A program made the translations under genes and the position numbers. A stretch of 64,000 nucleotides of DNA, taken from NCBI GenBank assembly GCA_013398955.1, contig VWPU01017401.1, positions 1,054,001-1,118,000 of the forward strand. Reading direction: 5' to 3'. The DNA comes from Callaeas wilsoni. Lineage: Eukaryota; Chordata; Aves; Passeriformes; Callaeidae. The first letter of the stretch is position 1; the number at the start of each line of letters is the position of its first letter. A model generated the notes under the pieces. The model ran no database searches and was not told the origin of the DNA. It saw nothing but the letters and a program-made list of their open reading frames with translations. Of this stretch, positions 48,458 through 60,903 are shown piece after piece.

Positions 48458-49865
48458 ACCACCAAAAAACCCTGAGAAAAGTCTTGGCTTCTAGGAACAG
48501 AGGCAGAGTAAGGGCTTCTATGTGACTTCCAGCTTCCTTGGTTAAACCTTTGGCCACCATGCTGTTTGATTCTCAGGTCCAGCTGGTCTCTTTCATCAGA
48601 AATTCCCAGCTGAGACCAAAAACTCCTTCCAAAAAAAGTTACATTAAAAAAAAAAAAAGAAACAACAACAAAAAAAACCCACAACCAACCCAGAACATTC
48701 TTGTGTTTTCACAAACTGAAAGTCTTCAACACAAAACTGTCAGAAAATTCCTCACTGAGCTTCTGCGAAAGATGCTCCAAGAAACAGCAGTGGTACAAAT
48801 ATTATAAATACCAAGTATCCAGGCTACAGGTAAGCAAGAGTTAGATATAAGAGTGTGTGACCTTGTTTCTCAGTCTCCATATGCCATACTCATTCACTAT
48901 GGAAGCATTCAAACAAGCCAACAGTTGTTCCTTTTCTTTTTGCCAAATAATAAATCTTTCAGACAGCCTCACTGGAATTATTCATACATGCAAACGGTCA
49001 GCTACTGGAATGTGTTTCTTTGCAGGTTGTTGTTGCTCTACTTCATATTCCCTGGGTTTCAGGAATCCCGTCATAGCATCCTCTGATGAAACAGGAAGAC
49101 AAAATCATCTTTTTAACTTCACACGGGAGCATCAAGGTTTGGTTAAACAAAGGGAGAAAAGAACAGCTGACTATGCTGTGGAATTATATAGAATTAACAG
49201 CTTTTTTCTTTTAAAGGCAAGTGCTTTGGAAATCAATTTTGGTGCAGACATCTGAGTGCCAAAAAGAAATTGCTGGGTTAATTGGTGAGATGGTAAGACC
49301 AAAAGAATGCTGGGGACTTGGATGGGACTAGGCAATCATGATCCAGTTAAAAGGGCAAGAATCAAATATTTTCATCTGCTAATACACTTGGATTGAATTT
49401 TTACTAAAAGCTTCATAACACTCTTCACCATTAAAACAAGAAAGAAAGATTAAGGAGTTGAGAAATCACAAGTACAAAAAAGTTTTGAAGAGAAAAAGTT
49501 TTCTTCATCTTGAAACTTATTTGACTAAGAAATTGCTTCCTTCTCCCTGGTGTCTTTCATTGCAGGTACCAGAATACCAAAGGAGGGCAGTCAAATTATG
49601 ATGACTGGCAAAGACCATTATTTAAGCTTGACCATTAAAACAGAGGACAGGGATTAAGGCCAGCTGAATTTACAGAAAAACTTGTAGCAAATGAGGTCAC
49701 TGTAAACAGTCAGTGCTGACATCCCACCATGTTCAGCTGAAGAAGCAGAGACACATCTATGCTTTTAAAGGCACCAGAAAACAAAAGTGAAAAGTATTTC
49801 GAAACACATAACATCCCCTTTTTCCTTCCTTTAGCTAGTTCCAGGCAGATATTTGTCAAACTTGG

Positions 49866-49882
49866 ATTTTTTTTTTTTTTTT
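49866..49882. repeat. T run
   Basis: An uninterrupted T run of about 16 bases just left of the CR1 fragment. Confidence 0.85.
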
Positions 49883-49894
49883 CCAAAGAAGAAA

Positions 49895-50060
49895 TTCAAT
49901 AACCTTCTCAGGCAATCTATTTTACTGCATAACTATTCTTACTGCTAGAAAGTTATTCCTAATATGGAGCAAGAAGATCTAGGTTACAATTTAAGCCCAT
50001 CATTTCTCATTCTTTCCTTGGTGGTTGTGGACAGCAGTCTTATCTCCACAGATACTGAAG
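49895..50060 (-). mobile_element. CR1 LINE fragment
   Basis: On the plus strand the antisense CR1 order is visible: AACCTTCTCAGGCAATCTAT, then CTTACTGCTAGAAAGTTATT and CCTAATAT, then ACAATTTAAGCCCAT and a CATTCTTTCC block. These correspond to the CR1 3' UTR segment that in sense reads ATGGGC..AAATTG and ATATTAGGAA..TTTCT. Old, unaccompanied by the 3' tail. Confidence 0.75.
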
Positions 50061-50860
50061 GTCTAACAGCAAATTCAGCTTTCCTTACTGTCAGGCACAG
50101 ACCTTAATTACAAGATGATTTCAACTCTTACAGCTCATATTTGTATATACACTATGCATATTTATGGCACATGCCAAAGACGACTGCTTTGAATGGATGG
50201 TTGTAAGGATTTTGTTGAGGTAAAGAAAACAAATTGTCATTGCTGGCATTACAGCACAAGAAACATTTTTCACACACCCTCATAAGTATTCCATACACAC
50301 ACACGTATATATACAGTTTTCCCATTAAAAGCAGTGTTGTTTACATACCCTGACAGTTCTGAGGGCATCCTAATGCTACCACAAGTGTGCTCAGTCCATA
50401 TCTGCGTGCAATCCCCCAGGGCACGCACAGGCACAAAGGATATGAATGCTCATGGATTTGTGGTACAGACTTGCAGATGGTATAAATCAGTGTCGCTCCT
50501 ACTCAGCCTAATTCCTATTCAAGTTGGCCATAAGGCATGAACAGACAAATACGTAGATCTCCATGTCTACCCAGCCATATGGGCTGTATACCCAGGTGGG
50601 TGTGCATTGCACACCTTCCCGGCCTGATGGATGCTGCAGTTCAGCTGCCAGCCCAGCCACCCAAAGCACAAACTTGAGCACCATCAAGTTCCCATCCGCA
50701 GGAAACCGTCTCAGGCCCTGGAAGAAAGGCTGTCAGCAGCACAGTGTGGTGCAGCAGGGCCCTGTTGAACCAATTAGGGTTAACACATTTCTGGTTAATG
50801 AGAGGCGCCGGTCATGATTGTAAATTAATATTTTCCAGTGACTACCCATGCACTCAAGTG
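50061..50860. other. Flank with no recognised gene
   Basis: Non-coding. A short CA/TA patch lies at 50295-50315. Nothing else recognised. Confidence 0.4.
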
Positions 50861-50869
50861 TCAGTATTG

Positions 50870-51030
50870 ATCAAACTTACCTCTGCCCAGTTAATGCTGA
50901 TGGATTCAACAGCAACATACGCCTGCTCATCTGTTACCCAATTAAGATAAGCTCTCAACTCATCCTAATAGCTGTATTTATTGTCATCAGGAATATTGAT
51001 GTATCTCTGTGTTAACTGCAAGCCAACGTA
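50870..51030. promoter_or_regulatory. Candidate conserved non-coding block
   Basis: Unique sequence with CAGTTAATGCTGATGG, CCAATTAAGATAAG (homeodomain core next to a GATA site) and CATCAGGAATATTGATG, which is partly palindromic. The texture is that of a developmental enhancer; this is a suggestion only. Confidence 0.25.
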
Positions 51031-52019
51031 GACACATGAGCACGTGCAAAGGACACAGCGCTGCTCCGGGAATTGTCCCAGGTTCAAACCACATGGAGAA
51101 AACACTTTGTTAACCTTCAAGTTCTGTTGTCAAGGGAGGCAGTATTTTCTATGGAGAAAGGGGAAAAAAAGGGATCCTCCCTTCCGCTAGACTTACTAGA
51201 CTAGATTCACGCACACCCCGCCCAGCATCAGAGAATAAGCAGCACAGCGAGCTCCGCAAATAAACTGCTTGGGCTTTTAAAGACTAAAGCAAATGGAAGC
51301 CTCCTGTTGCACAGGGAGTCCAGCATGTGAGAAATGCTGGGCATGTAAGGAAAATGCCTATGGGAGGAACGAAATAAGGATTAATGAGCATCTTTTTATA
51401 TGGTTTTCTACATTTCTAGCCTGGCTGTCTGAATTGGAAGCTGCTGGGTAGCTAATGGGCCTTGGGTAAGGGACACAACAGCAGCTGTCTACACAAAGCA
51501 AACAAAAAAAACCATTCTATGAAAATTTAACATTTTCCTTGCAGTGCAAGGGGTTCATTCTTTAAAGACCAATATAAAGCCAACCCAAGATGCACTAGCC
51601 CATTCCTGGAAACAGACTCCCTCCCGTAGCAAATGGGCTATTAAATACAGCAAGAGATCAGGACCCATTTACTCATAAAAAGGTCATTCTAAACTAAAAC
51701 AGAAGTGAGAGCTCAGAGGAGGCCAGTTCATCTCTGCAGCCAAAATGGAGCCCCGACAATCTCAGCCAAAGTAACCATCCTGTGTGGCCAGGATTGCATG
51801 CTGTGCTATGTATAAGATAAATTTAAAAAAAAGGGTTGTGGATTGGCTCAAAAAGTTAGAAAACTGTTAATAGTGTGCAACACATTACTGATGCCTTTTC
51901 CTTGCCATGCGAGCCAAAAGAGACAGCACCATCTGACTTATGCAGAGGCTGAGTCTGGTCCCAGGAAACTGCTTGGAATCTCAAGTAATCAGTAAAAATC
52001 TATCTGGTTGTTTTCCTAA
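51031..52019. other. Flank with no recognised element
   Basis: Non-coding, unique-looking sequence between two candidate conserved blocks. It could be part of a longer conserved stretch, but I see no definable motif cluster. Confidence 0.35.
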
Positions 52020-52460
52020 GTGGTAGCCTCAATTTGCCTTCCAATTTTATAGATGCCCCGAAGGCAACTGATGGTCCTGGAAGCACCTTATTAAGCTGCA
52101 GTTAACGGCAGTTCATGCCGAGTGACAAAAGTTTGAATGGGATCTTGCAAATGGACACTTTTAACCCACCAGAGGTGGAACTTGCAGGCCTGCTGCCACA
52201 GAGTGATGGCAGAGCTCACGCTGCTGCTGCTTCTGTCCAATCTGTCCTTTAGATAAGTGAAGGACACCTCTCTCCAGGGCTCTCCACTTAGTACTTTTCA
52301 TCGTTCACTAAATTAAAAAGTGAGTAATTGACAGCACAACTTATTAAACGACTCTTCTCCCTTCTTCCTCCTACCGCCATGGCCATGTTTTAACAGCCAC
52401 AGACACTTTGCTGGTGTCTTTTTAATTTGATTTAACTAAAAAAATAACACACAAAGCCAT
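52020..52460. promoter_or_regulatory. Candidate conserved non-coding block
   Basis: Repeat-free sequence with dense short motifs: TTATTAAGCTGCAGTTAACG, CCTTTAGATAAG, CTAAATTAAAAAGTGAGTAA, ACTTATTAAACG and TTTAATTTGATTTAAC. No frame stays open usefully. The mix of TTAA/ATTAA cores with moderate-GC linkers is what I expect of a conserved enhancer. It is the strongest-looking of the blocks listed, but still judged by eye. Confidence 0.3.
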
Positions 52461-55400
52461 TTGGCCTTGTGCCACTCAATGTACTGATATAGAGTAGGCA
52501 TGAGTTATAGGGTAATATTTCACACCCTGTTGTGTCTTATTACTTAACTAATAACAATATTTACCCAGGGTTTTCCCCAAGCAATTCAGACAGGTTTAAA
52601 AGAAATCTTGATTAAAGAATGACAGCCAAAGTATTGGATGTTAAGTATAAATAAGAGTAATGTGAAGAGAGTGGAAGAGTTTACTGTTGCATCCTGGTAG
52701 TTTGCAGTAAATCAGTATAATATGAAAGTTCCTCTTTACAGGGTTTCTCCAGTTGTCAACTCCCTTCCTGCAGCCCATGTAGAAGTATGCCAGACCTCTG
52801 ACCTGCACAGGTGCAGCTCTTGTAGACTGCAGCAGCAACATCCAGTAGTAGCCTTTGCTTGCCAGAGGCTGAACCACTTATGCTAATGCCTTAGCCCCTA
52901 GACTAAGGGAATAATCAGCCACCTCTCACCTCTTCTGGGGCTAGCCACCAAGAAATAAAATTTCTGTAAACTAGAGTATCACAGGCTTCATCTTACATGA
53001 GTTCTCTGAAACTCTTGGTAGTTTGCAGCTACAAAAAGACTTTCAGCTGATATAAAAAGCCACCTCTAGGAGTATTACCTGTGTAACTCGCTGCTGAGGC
53101 AGACAAAGGCAAGGACCAAGAAAATTACAAGGGTATTAGATGTTACCAGAAAAAGCAGCCCATTCAGGTTAGAGAGGATATGACATTTTTACTGGTTCGC
53201 ATAACTCTTTCACCAGTCAAGCAGCAACTGTCTCTTTGGTAGATTATTCCATGTTCTTTGCACCTTGCAATTTCTGCTGAAATAGTCGATGTTGCCCTCT
53301 GATCAAGGCAGGATACAGAGCTGTCAAAGTCCTTGTCTCACTTCCTTTGGTAATTCTCCAGCTGACTAAGAGACTTAAGCAACACATCCATTCACCCAAG
53401 GAAGGCACTGCAGATTCCTCCCAACCTAACTGCATTGAGAAAACTCATCTAATACTGTAAATACAAGGACTCCTGTCAAAAGCAAAGAAGAAAAAAATAC
53501 ATTCAAATTTATGTCCAAGTTGCTGTTTTCTTGACTGCCTCATAGATTACCTGCCCACTGAAAGGAAGGGGGAAGCTATTGCCGTTTTCTACGGATTCTT
53601 ATTTTCCCATGGAGATTTTCCCTCCACAAGTTTACCAAGCTCCGAAGCGATTCCTGCGTAAGAGTTGCTAAAATCACTGTGCTGGTAAAGATGTATGCAA
53701 GCCAGGACTAAGCACTCTAAATAATGTCATTTCTGTAGAATTACTTAAGCTGATGAATGGGCAAAATCCTGCAGTTGTTACTCAAGCAAAACATCATTCT
53801 AAGATGCTGAAAATTTTGAATGAATAAAGGCTTCAGGATTTGGGCCAAGAGTAGTAATTTTGGAGCAGGCACCTTTTCTGACATGACCTTGTGACAGAGG
53901 ATGCTCTTATGGTCCAGTCCCACATCATACCAGCAGCAATCTGTCACAGGCTGCATTTCTGAGAGGACTGCAGCTGAGGAGAAGTGAAATGACAAAATAT
54001 TTACCTCTTTCATCAGGCTCTGCAGAGGTTGTCTTTTTATCCTTCAGCATTTCAGCATTCACCAGCCTTGCTTCCACATTTGTTCCTTTCCAAGAGCTTT
54101 ATACTGCAAAAGCGCTTATGGACAAGCAGCTGAGCAGTATTTGCATTTGCAGGGTGTGTATCAGTGCTCAAATGGGATCCAGCTAGGGAAGGTCACAGTG
54201 CTATACAAGGACAGGAGGAGAGTGAGATCCTGCTTTGTCACCTCACCAAGAGGGAAAGGAGCCCTGTGAGCCAAGCAGAGTCATGTGGAGGTGGTACCTC
54301 TGAGTAACTGAGGAAGCAGGGAATGAAGCACCATACGTTATAATTATAGAGAATATCCAGCTCAGGGAATGCTTTCTCTTTTTCCTTTACACTGACACCA
54401 CCTGCACTTGCAGTGAAGTTTTACCCTGTCTTGCCACACATTTCCTCTTCTCTTCCACTCACCTCCCTGTAAGTACACCCAGCTGCATTCAGTCTAGCTT
54501 TCCTGCTTTCAGGTCTGTACCCCATCAGGTCCTACCCAATCTCTCCCAAGGTCTCTTTTCCCCTACAGAAGCACCTACCTATAGTTCTCTCACACACCAG
54601 TCTTTACTTACAGCTCTGACGATTCACAACAGGGAATGATGTGAACTCATTATTAACTCTGCCAGCTGTTTTATCACCCTGACTCTCCGCACACTAAACC
54701 AGAAAGGCCTTTGTTCTCCTGGACACTCCTCCCAATTGACTGACTGGGTGGCTTATCACCCAGAAGCAGCAGCTTTTGCCCTGGCAGCTTATTTCTACAT
54801 GCCAATCCTTCTGTGCTATCAAAAAAAGAGTCTACCCTCTCCTCCTCTGGACCCCTACAGTTTGTCTTTCATTTCTTTCCTAAGGGAGGGTGGAGAATCA
54901 TACCATCCCTCTTGGCTCAGCTGCTTCTGCTGTGCATATTCTGGCCCTCTGCAGTGGATAGAGCTTTAAAGGAAAGTAGAAATGGCCTTGGGATAAGAGA
55001 TCATATCCTTATGGGTTAAATTACAGGCCAGGGGCTAAAACCACTGCCAAAAAGGATAAATGTGGCAGACAGTACTAGATTCTGTTAGGTAAATAGGGAT
55101 TATACTTTAAAAAACAAAAATGCAGGATGATTAAAGTCCCTCAAATCGCTGTGCATATGCACATTGGGTCCAAATCTTTAATGGACCTAATTTAAATGGA
55201 TCCAGGACTTACCCAGTAGAGTCAAGACAGAGAGATCAGACTCAGCTCAAGCAAATGCTGCTCCTTAGAGTTTGGGGCAGGCCTCAACAAACAGAATGGC
55301 AGGTCGGAAAGAAATGCTGTCTTAAAACTACAAGTCCCATAAGCCCTTGTAGTGCCTCAAGCTGTTACTGTGAAAATTGTATTTTAAACTTTTTTATTCC

Positions 55401-56719
55401 AACACAGAATAGGCAGAGATATATCTAAGACAGGGAAAGACAATTTTCATGCTCTCTTAGCCTGAGGATTTAGCTCTTGAAGGAAGACTGCAAGGACCAT
55501 GTGCCCCATTCATCTCTTGTTTTTTAACAAGAGCACAGGACTTAATATTGGAAGCGCTTGCTTTCCATTCATGAGTGATCTTCCACTTCTGTTGACAGAC
55601 ACATGTTCCAGGCTTCTCCATTTCTCTTTGCTGCTGGATATCTTTTTCCAAACTTACTCTTTAACAGTTCATATCAACTTCATCATTTGTTATGAATGAG
55701 GGAAAGAAACTAAGCCCCCTTTGGAGAAGAAAGATAGAAAAAGGAAAAAAAAGGACGAAGAACCCCTAGGTAAAAGCCCTAGAAGAAAGACAAATTCTTA
55801 AAAACGGGATCATTTTACAAAGCACTGCTTTCCTCTGAAGGCCCAGTGTATCAACTGCATCGGGAAAGGGTTCCTGCTGAGGTAGTGGAGACTCTTGAAA
55901 CACACAGGACCTAGAGGGAGAGAAATGACAGACCAGCAACTAGCTCTGTGTAGAGAAACATAGCTCTGTTAATAACATGCTTTTACATCCTCCTACTTTC
56001 CCCCACCCATTCACATAGCCTTCTGTTTCTTCATGGAAAATGTATTTCAGCATCATTTCTCAATCACTTAAATTCTATATCCTTTGTGGTACCCTACCTC
56101 ACTTCCACCTCCACTTGCCTGACTTTGCTCCCCTTGGCAAGAAGATCATTATACTCGTGCTTAGGTTCACGCAACAAACCCCATTTTGTTACCAGATTTC
56201 CTCCCTACCCTCTGTGGCAGCCATTCTGTAAAGAGGCAGCAGCCTAGGACTGCCTGAGGCACTGCACTTCCCAGGCATCACAACACCCTTGTGTTGTGCT
56301 GCTGCCCAGTCCCCAGTGGAAGAGTCTTCAACACCCAGGCCCTAACTGTACCACCTTTTGTGTTTTAAGACATTATTTTGAGAGTCCTGCAAGGATGAGC
56401 TTCCAGTGCCGGTGAGGATGATGTCCACCCTGGCACACAGATTTTTCTAGAGAGAAAAATACCGGTGTCAGGTCCTGGAAGTGGAGATGGGTTGGAAACA
56501 AGCACTCTAGGGATGAGCACTGATGTGTGCAGTTCCCCTGTAACTCTGAGAACAAAATAGGTGCCAAGCTATGCAAGGAAACAGAAAGCTTCCCATTTTT
56601 ATAGCTACCCACATTATTCCTGAGATACCACAGGCAGTATAAAAGAGAAATTTATATATCAAGAGCTGAAGGAAAGATTATGATTTTGCCTGATTTCCTA
56701 GCCCTGACTGTTGAAATTC
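52461..56719. other. Flank with no recognised gene
   Basis: Non-coding sequence. No named repeat recognised; frames at 53244-53435, 53741-54013 and 54736-54969 have no domain features. Confidence 0.4.
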
Positions 56720-57130
56720 ACCTAAAAATTTCAGCATCAAAATGCCTGTGTTTGAGCTAGAATCTCTCTTTTAAACAGCAGGCCAGTCTTGATTTGAAAA
56801 ACTGATCTATCATTTCTCCAGTTATTGTTTCTCCAGGTATTTCATCCCAATGGAAAGTTATCCTCATAATGAAAAATGCCTTACTCCCTCTCCCCATCTA
56901 TTCTGTAATTCAGGATGCAACTACTGGGTCTTGTCAGAATTTTCTTTGCCAAAATTGCTGCAATCTTCTTCCTAAGTAGGTAAACAGGGCCTATGGTGAT
57001 GCTTCTCAGTCTTCTCTAAATAGATTGAGTTTCCTAGGTAATCTGAGGCATATTTCCAAATTTTGCATCATTCCAGTGGGCTCTTCTCTGAATCCTTTCC
57101 CATTTATCAACAGGCCCTTGATACATTTTG
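56720..57130 (-). mobile_element. Ancient CR1/L3-type LINE fragment
   Basis: Antisense on the plus strand, several blocks occur in the order of an old amniote CR1 known from turtles and crocodilians: CCAGTCTTGATTTGAAAAAC, ATCCCAATGG, CCTCATAATGAAAAATGCC, GGGTCTTGTCAGAATTTTC, then TCTAAATAGATTGAGTTTCC, TCCAGTGGGCTCTTCTCTG and CCATTTATCAACA. At roughly 400 bases it is the longest LINE fragment here and is highly diverged, so it probably predates birds. Confidence 0.75.
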
Positions 57131-57498
57131 CAACACACTTAAGTTAATGTTGGAAGAAAAATCACTTTTTTTTTACTTTCTAGGCTTTTGTGTGCTTGAT
57201 TTCTCACCCATAACATTATGCATAACTACATACCATATGCAGTACAAAAAAAAGAACAAACCACCAAAAAAAAAAGCCCACAGAGGAGTCTCTTAAAGGT
57301 CAAAAACTAAACTAGCAAATTTATACCAGATAAACCAATCAAAGTCTATTAATTTATTTTTCCCCCTGTTTCCACCTCTGCATGCCAGATGCTACAGAAG
57401 CTTAAAGACCCTTAACCAGTGACTTTTTAAGTTCAGAGAGAAATAGTCTGGTCCTATTATAATTTCTTCCTTTGGAAAACCATGCTGCAAGACATAAG

Positions 57499-57560
57499 GG
57501 AAATTTTTCCTAACACCTAAATTTTTCATGTGGCTAATTTAATCCCATTTCTTTTACAGC
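57499..57560 (-). mobile_element. CR1 LINE fragment
   Basis: GGAAATTTTTCCTAACACCT, then AAATTTTTCATGTGG and TTTAATCCCATTTCTT resemble the antisense CR1 segment also seen at 49895-50060. It may be a broken continuation of the neighbouring CR1 at 56720-57130 or a separate copy. Confidence 0.55.
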
Positions 57561-57710
57561 CTTAAACCATGCCATGTAAATCTTCTTTCTTCTACATCCT
57601 TAAGCAAAATAAATTACACTCTATTATTCCTACATCCCTAAGCCAATCTAACTAACATCCCTTTGTTACTCCTACACCCTAAAGCAAGCCTGCATGTCTC
57701 TGTAATATGT
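57553..57710 (+). repeat. Four-copy tandem repeat, period about 40 bp
   Basis: Units start near 57553, 57591, 57629 and 57671, each opening with a CTACATCC(C/T)TAAGC-type phrase (TTACAGCCTTAAACC, CTACATCCTTAAGC, CCTACATCCCTAAGCC, CCTACACCCTAAAGC) followed by an AT-rich stretch. Spacings are about 38, 38 and 42. The first unit overlaps the end of the CR1 fragment, so the repeat probably arose from it. Confidence 0.65.
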
Positions 57711-58667
57711 CCAATCGTTTAAAAGCTCGTACAGAATCCTAACATCCTAGGTGGGCTAGTCATATATGTGTTTACTTCCAGTTTCCATACATCAACCAGC
57801 AATGAAAATTCACAGTTGATTCTCTGCATTTCTTTCATCTCAGGGACTCGTCTCAAATCGAGATATTCCAGATCTGTCTGAACTGAGGTATCATTAGTGC
57901 CAATCATAATAGTTCCCATCTTGCCAGTTCAGGAATTGCTACCTCTACTTATGAAGCTCACTATCTAAAGTGGTATCTATTTCTATTGTATATATGTATA
58001 TAAATTGATTTTGTCCTGCAAATGGAATCACTGTTGAATTTCACCCAAATGAGACGTGAACTACTCTTTAGAGCAGCTGTGGCAAACAGGGGACGGAAAA
58101 CAAAAATAACCAAAGTTCTCAATGAGGAGTGATGGGTGCTGGCTGCAGGAGAAGCAAACACACAGAACAAATGGTTTCTTCAGCAACAGAACACAAGTAG
58201 CTCATCAACTGAGTTTTTGGGTTGAGAGTTTTATTTGTAACCTAAGTCCCAATCAAGGAACCTCAGACTGCCAGCTGTACATCAAGCAGCATCTTACACA
58301 AGGATACAACACCAATCTACCTGGTAGTGTAGATGGAGTTTTAGACATGTCAAAGCTTTGGACACATGCAAGACTCTTGCCTAGTCTAGAGGTAGCTGAG
58401 ATCAGCAAATCCTTTCTCTGCTAGAAGAATAGAAGAGGCTGTAAATAACTGTTATTTTGGTGTCATCCATATTATAGACAGAATTGTACCTATTTTCAGA
58501 CAGCAGGAAAACCAGAAAGTATGTCCCAGCTTTGTACCCAGTTGCTTGGGCTATTTTAACCCACCAAAAGCAGGTTTTAAACCCAGTCCCTCAGGAGGTG
58601 AAAAGGGTCTGTTTGAAAGATGCCAAACTGGTCACTCAGTTTGAGCTGCCATCAATAGTGTCTTAAT
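57711..58667. other. Flank with no recognised element
   Basis: Non-coding; a short TATATGTATATA patch near 57990-58000. Nothing else recognised. Confidence 0.4.
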
Positions 58668-58669
58668 TA

Positions 58670-58726
58670 CAGAATCACAACATATTTGGGATTGGAAGAG
58701 ATCTCCTGAGATTTTCTAGTATAATA
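58670..58726 (-). mobile_element. CR1 LINE 3' end
   Basis: The plus strand reads AGAATCACAACATATTTGGG, then ATTGGAAGAGATCTCC and TTTTCTAGTATAAT. This is the antisense of a CR1 3' end (AGAATCATAGAATCATTTGG, TTGGAAAAGACCTC, ATCTAGTCCAAC). Unlike the element at 6652-6793, no tRNA-like head follows, so I call it plain CR1. Confidence 0.65.
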
Positions 58727-59299
58727 AGATGCTTTCAAGAACATAAGTCATCTTTGGGGCATCAGCTGTGACTGATCTCCTGCCAAGCAACGCAATAGCA
58801 GAGCCTGTATTTGATTTAAAAACCACCCTGCCATACACAGATCCTCTTTGGGAAAACTCAGCCGATATTTAGGTCCCGCTTCCCTTAAATAAGGATCTTT
58901 GCATTCTAGGGCTATAAAAATGCCTGATGGCCTACATAACAAAAACACTTAATAGCAGCTATCCTGAAAATGCAGCTGACACTTTCAGGGGGATTAAAGA
59001 AAGCATTTTGGATTTGACCAAGATGATACCAAAGGGGAAGGCATAGATGCCTTGCTTTGGCAACACTACTACAAAAAATTAGGTTCTGGATAAAATCCAA
59101 GTGTTTCCCCTAACTTTTTGGCCCAGTCACAACACTAAATAATCAATTACTCTAGCAGGTCTGTTTGGAGGCCAAAGTGAATTACTTGGTTTTTGGCTCA
59201 AACTTGCATCAGAAGATCTTCAGCTCAAGATAACTGGCATTTCACAATATAGCAAGGACTCCCCTTTGAGACACAAACATTTTGTTTCATTGACTAATC
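58727..59299. other. Flank with no recognised element
   Basis: Non-coding sequence. Nothing recognised. Confidence 0.4.
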
Positions 59300-59347
59300 T
59301 TTTTTTTTATATATATATATAGATATAGATAGATATATATATATATA
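59300..59347. repeat. T run and (TA)n/(GATA) microsatellite
   Basis: Nine T followed by alternating TA with a few GATA units in the middle. Likely variable in length. Confidence 0.85.
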
Positions 59348-60868
59348 GGACACTCCTTTCCCTGGAACTCAGATCACATTTGCATCGTTGAATAGAAGTG
59401 CCTCCTCCTTTTCAGCAGCAGAAAGCAATGGACAAGTAATTCCTCTTGGAGCCTTCTTAAGCAACTACTTAACCTCCTTGTTGGACCTTACACCCTTCCT
59501 TTTGGGGTTAGTACAGTCCTCTGACCTGCCAGGGTCATTCACCAGTCCATACTGAAGACTCTTTGCCTTTAAGAACAAGTTTCTCCTGCAAGTCAAGCCA
59601 AACCGATGGCTCACAATCACTTGGGCATACCATTAAATACTGCTGAGGATTTGTGCATCAGATCAGCTCCATCAATTTATTCTTTATAGTTCTGTCAGTT
59701 CACAAAAGAATCAAGATTGAGGAAAGGTATTTGTTATTATTATTATAGGGAGATGATCCAGGACAGAGTTTTTAACTCCTGAGTTAGGTGAAAAAGCAGT
59801 GAGTTAAGAATGGAGATTTCAGATTAGAAATTACTTTAGACTTTAATAGACAGTATTGACATCCCACTACGGTAGATTGGAAACGGCTGTGAATACTCCT
59901 ACACATGGTTAGTTGGTGGATAAGATCAGTTTCCTTTCTATGGTCTTAAAAGAGCAATAAAGTTTGTATTAGTAGGATTCAAACACTTGAACATCTTGAT
60001 CTCTTAGCCTGTCTGACCGCTTGAGAAGTCAGAGAAACGTGAGGAAAGTTTTTAACTCTTGAACAGCCCAAATGCTGATCCTCATCATATTGTACTGTCC
60101 TTGTGGACTTCATCACCAGTGGTTCCATTATACAAAGAGACGTTTGGACTACTGTATAAAAATTTTAAAAAAACCAAAAGAAAAACCCTTTCTAGTGCTT
60201 GTGTGAAACAATCCTGTATCCTCCCATGCTCAGATAATACTCTGAATGATATTTACTCGCTGCTATTTGAATGCAATGTCTGAGTCCTGTCTGGCTGCTG
60301 AGCAGACTTCTCCCAGACGAGTTTGAAACACATTTGGCAGCTCTTTGTCCATATGGGCTCCCTCAGACATGCCTCATGAAAATCACACAACTAGACAGTT
60401 GCTCAGAAATCGACACGTGTTCCCCTCAGACATGAAAGGTACTGTTAGCCTGTGACATCAGCTACTTTAACATAGTCAGATGCCACAAACATGAGTCTAG
60501 TATAAAACAGCATTTAGTTAGCCAGCAACCCTCTCCCAGTAATGAGTGGCACTTTATCACACTCGACAACAAACTGAACAGAGTATTTCCTAATGGAAAA
60601 CTGTTGCTTCTGTACTGAGTAAAAGGACACTAGTGAACATAATAGGGACATAGCAGCCCAAGGAACTGTATTTTCATCATGTTAAGCAAACTTCCCTGTC
60701 CAGCCACCTAGGAGCCACTCAGGCAGTCACACTCACAGCACCTGAGATGGGACTGAAGCCCCTTCTCAGGTACAGCCCCACACTCACAGTCAGACCAGAT
60801 GTTCCATAGATTGTCACACACTTCAATCCTTAAAACAATTTAATCTTGGTGCAGTACCTAAATAACAA
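59348..60868. other. Flank with no recognised element
   Basis: Non-coding. A short TTATTATTATTATA patch at 59733-59747. Nothing else recognised. Confidence 0.4.
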
Positions 60869-60869
60869 A

Positions 60870-60903
60870 ATACCTGCTCGAGCTGGTGCATCCGAGCAGG
60901 TAT
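60870..60903. repeat. Perfect 11-bp inverted repeat (hairpin)
   Basis: ATACCTGCTCG at 60870-60880 and CGAGCAGGTAT at 60893-60903 are exact inverted copies separated by 12 bases. The GC-rich stem would fold stably in RNA or single-stranded DNA. Confidence 0.8.
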
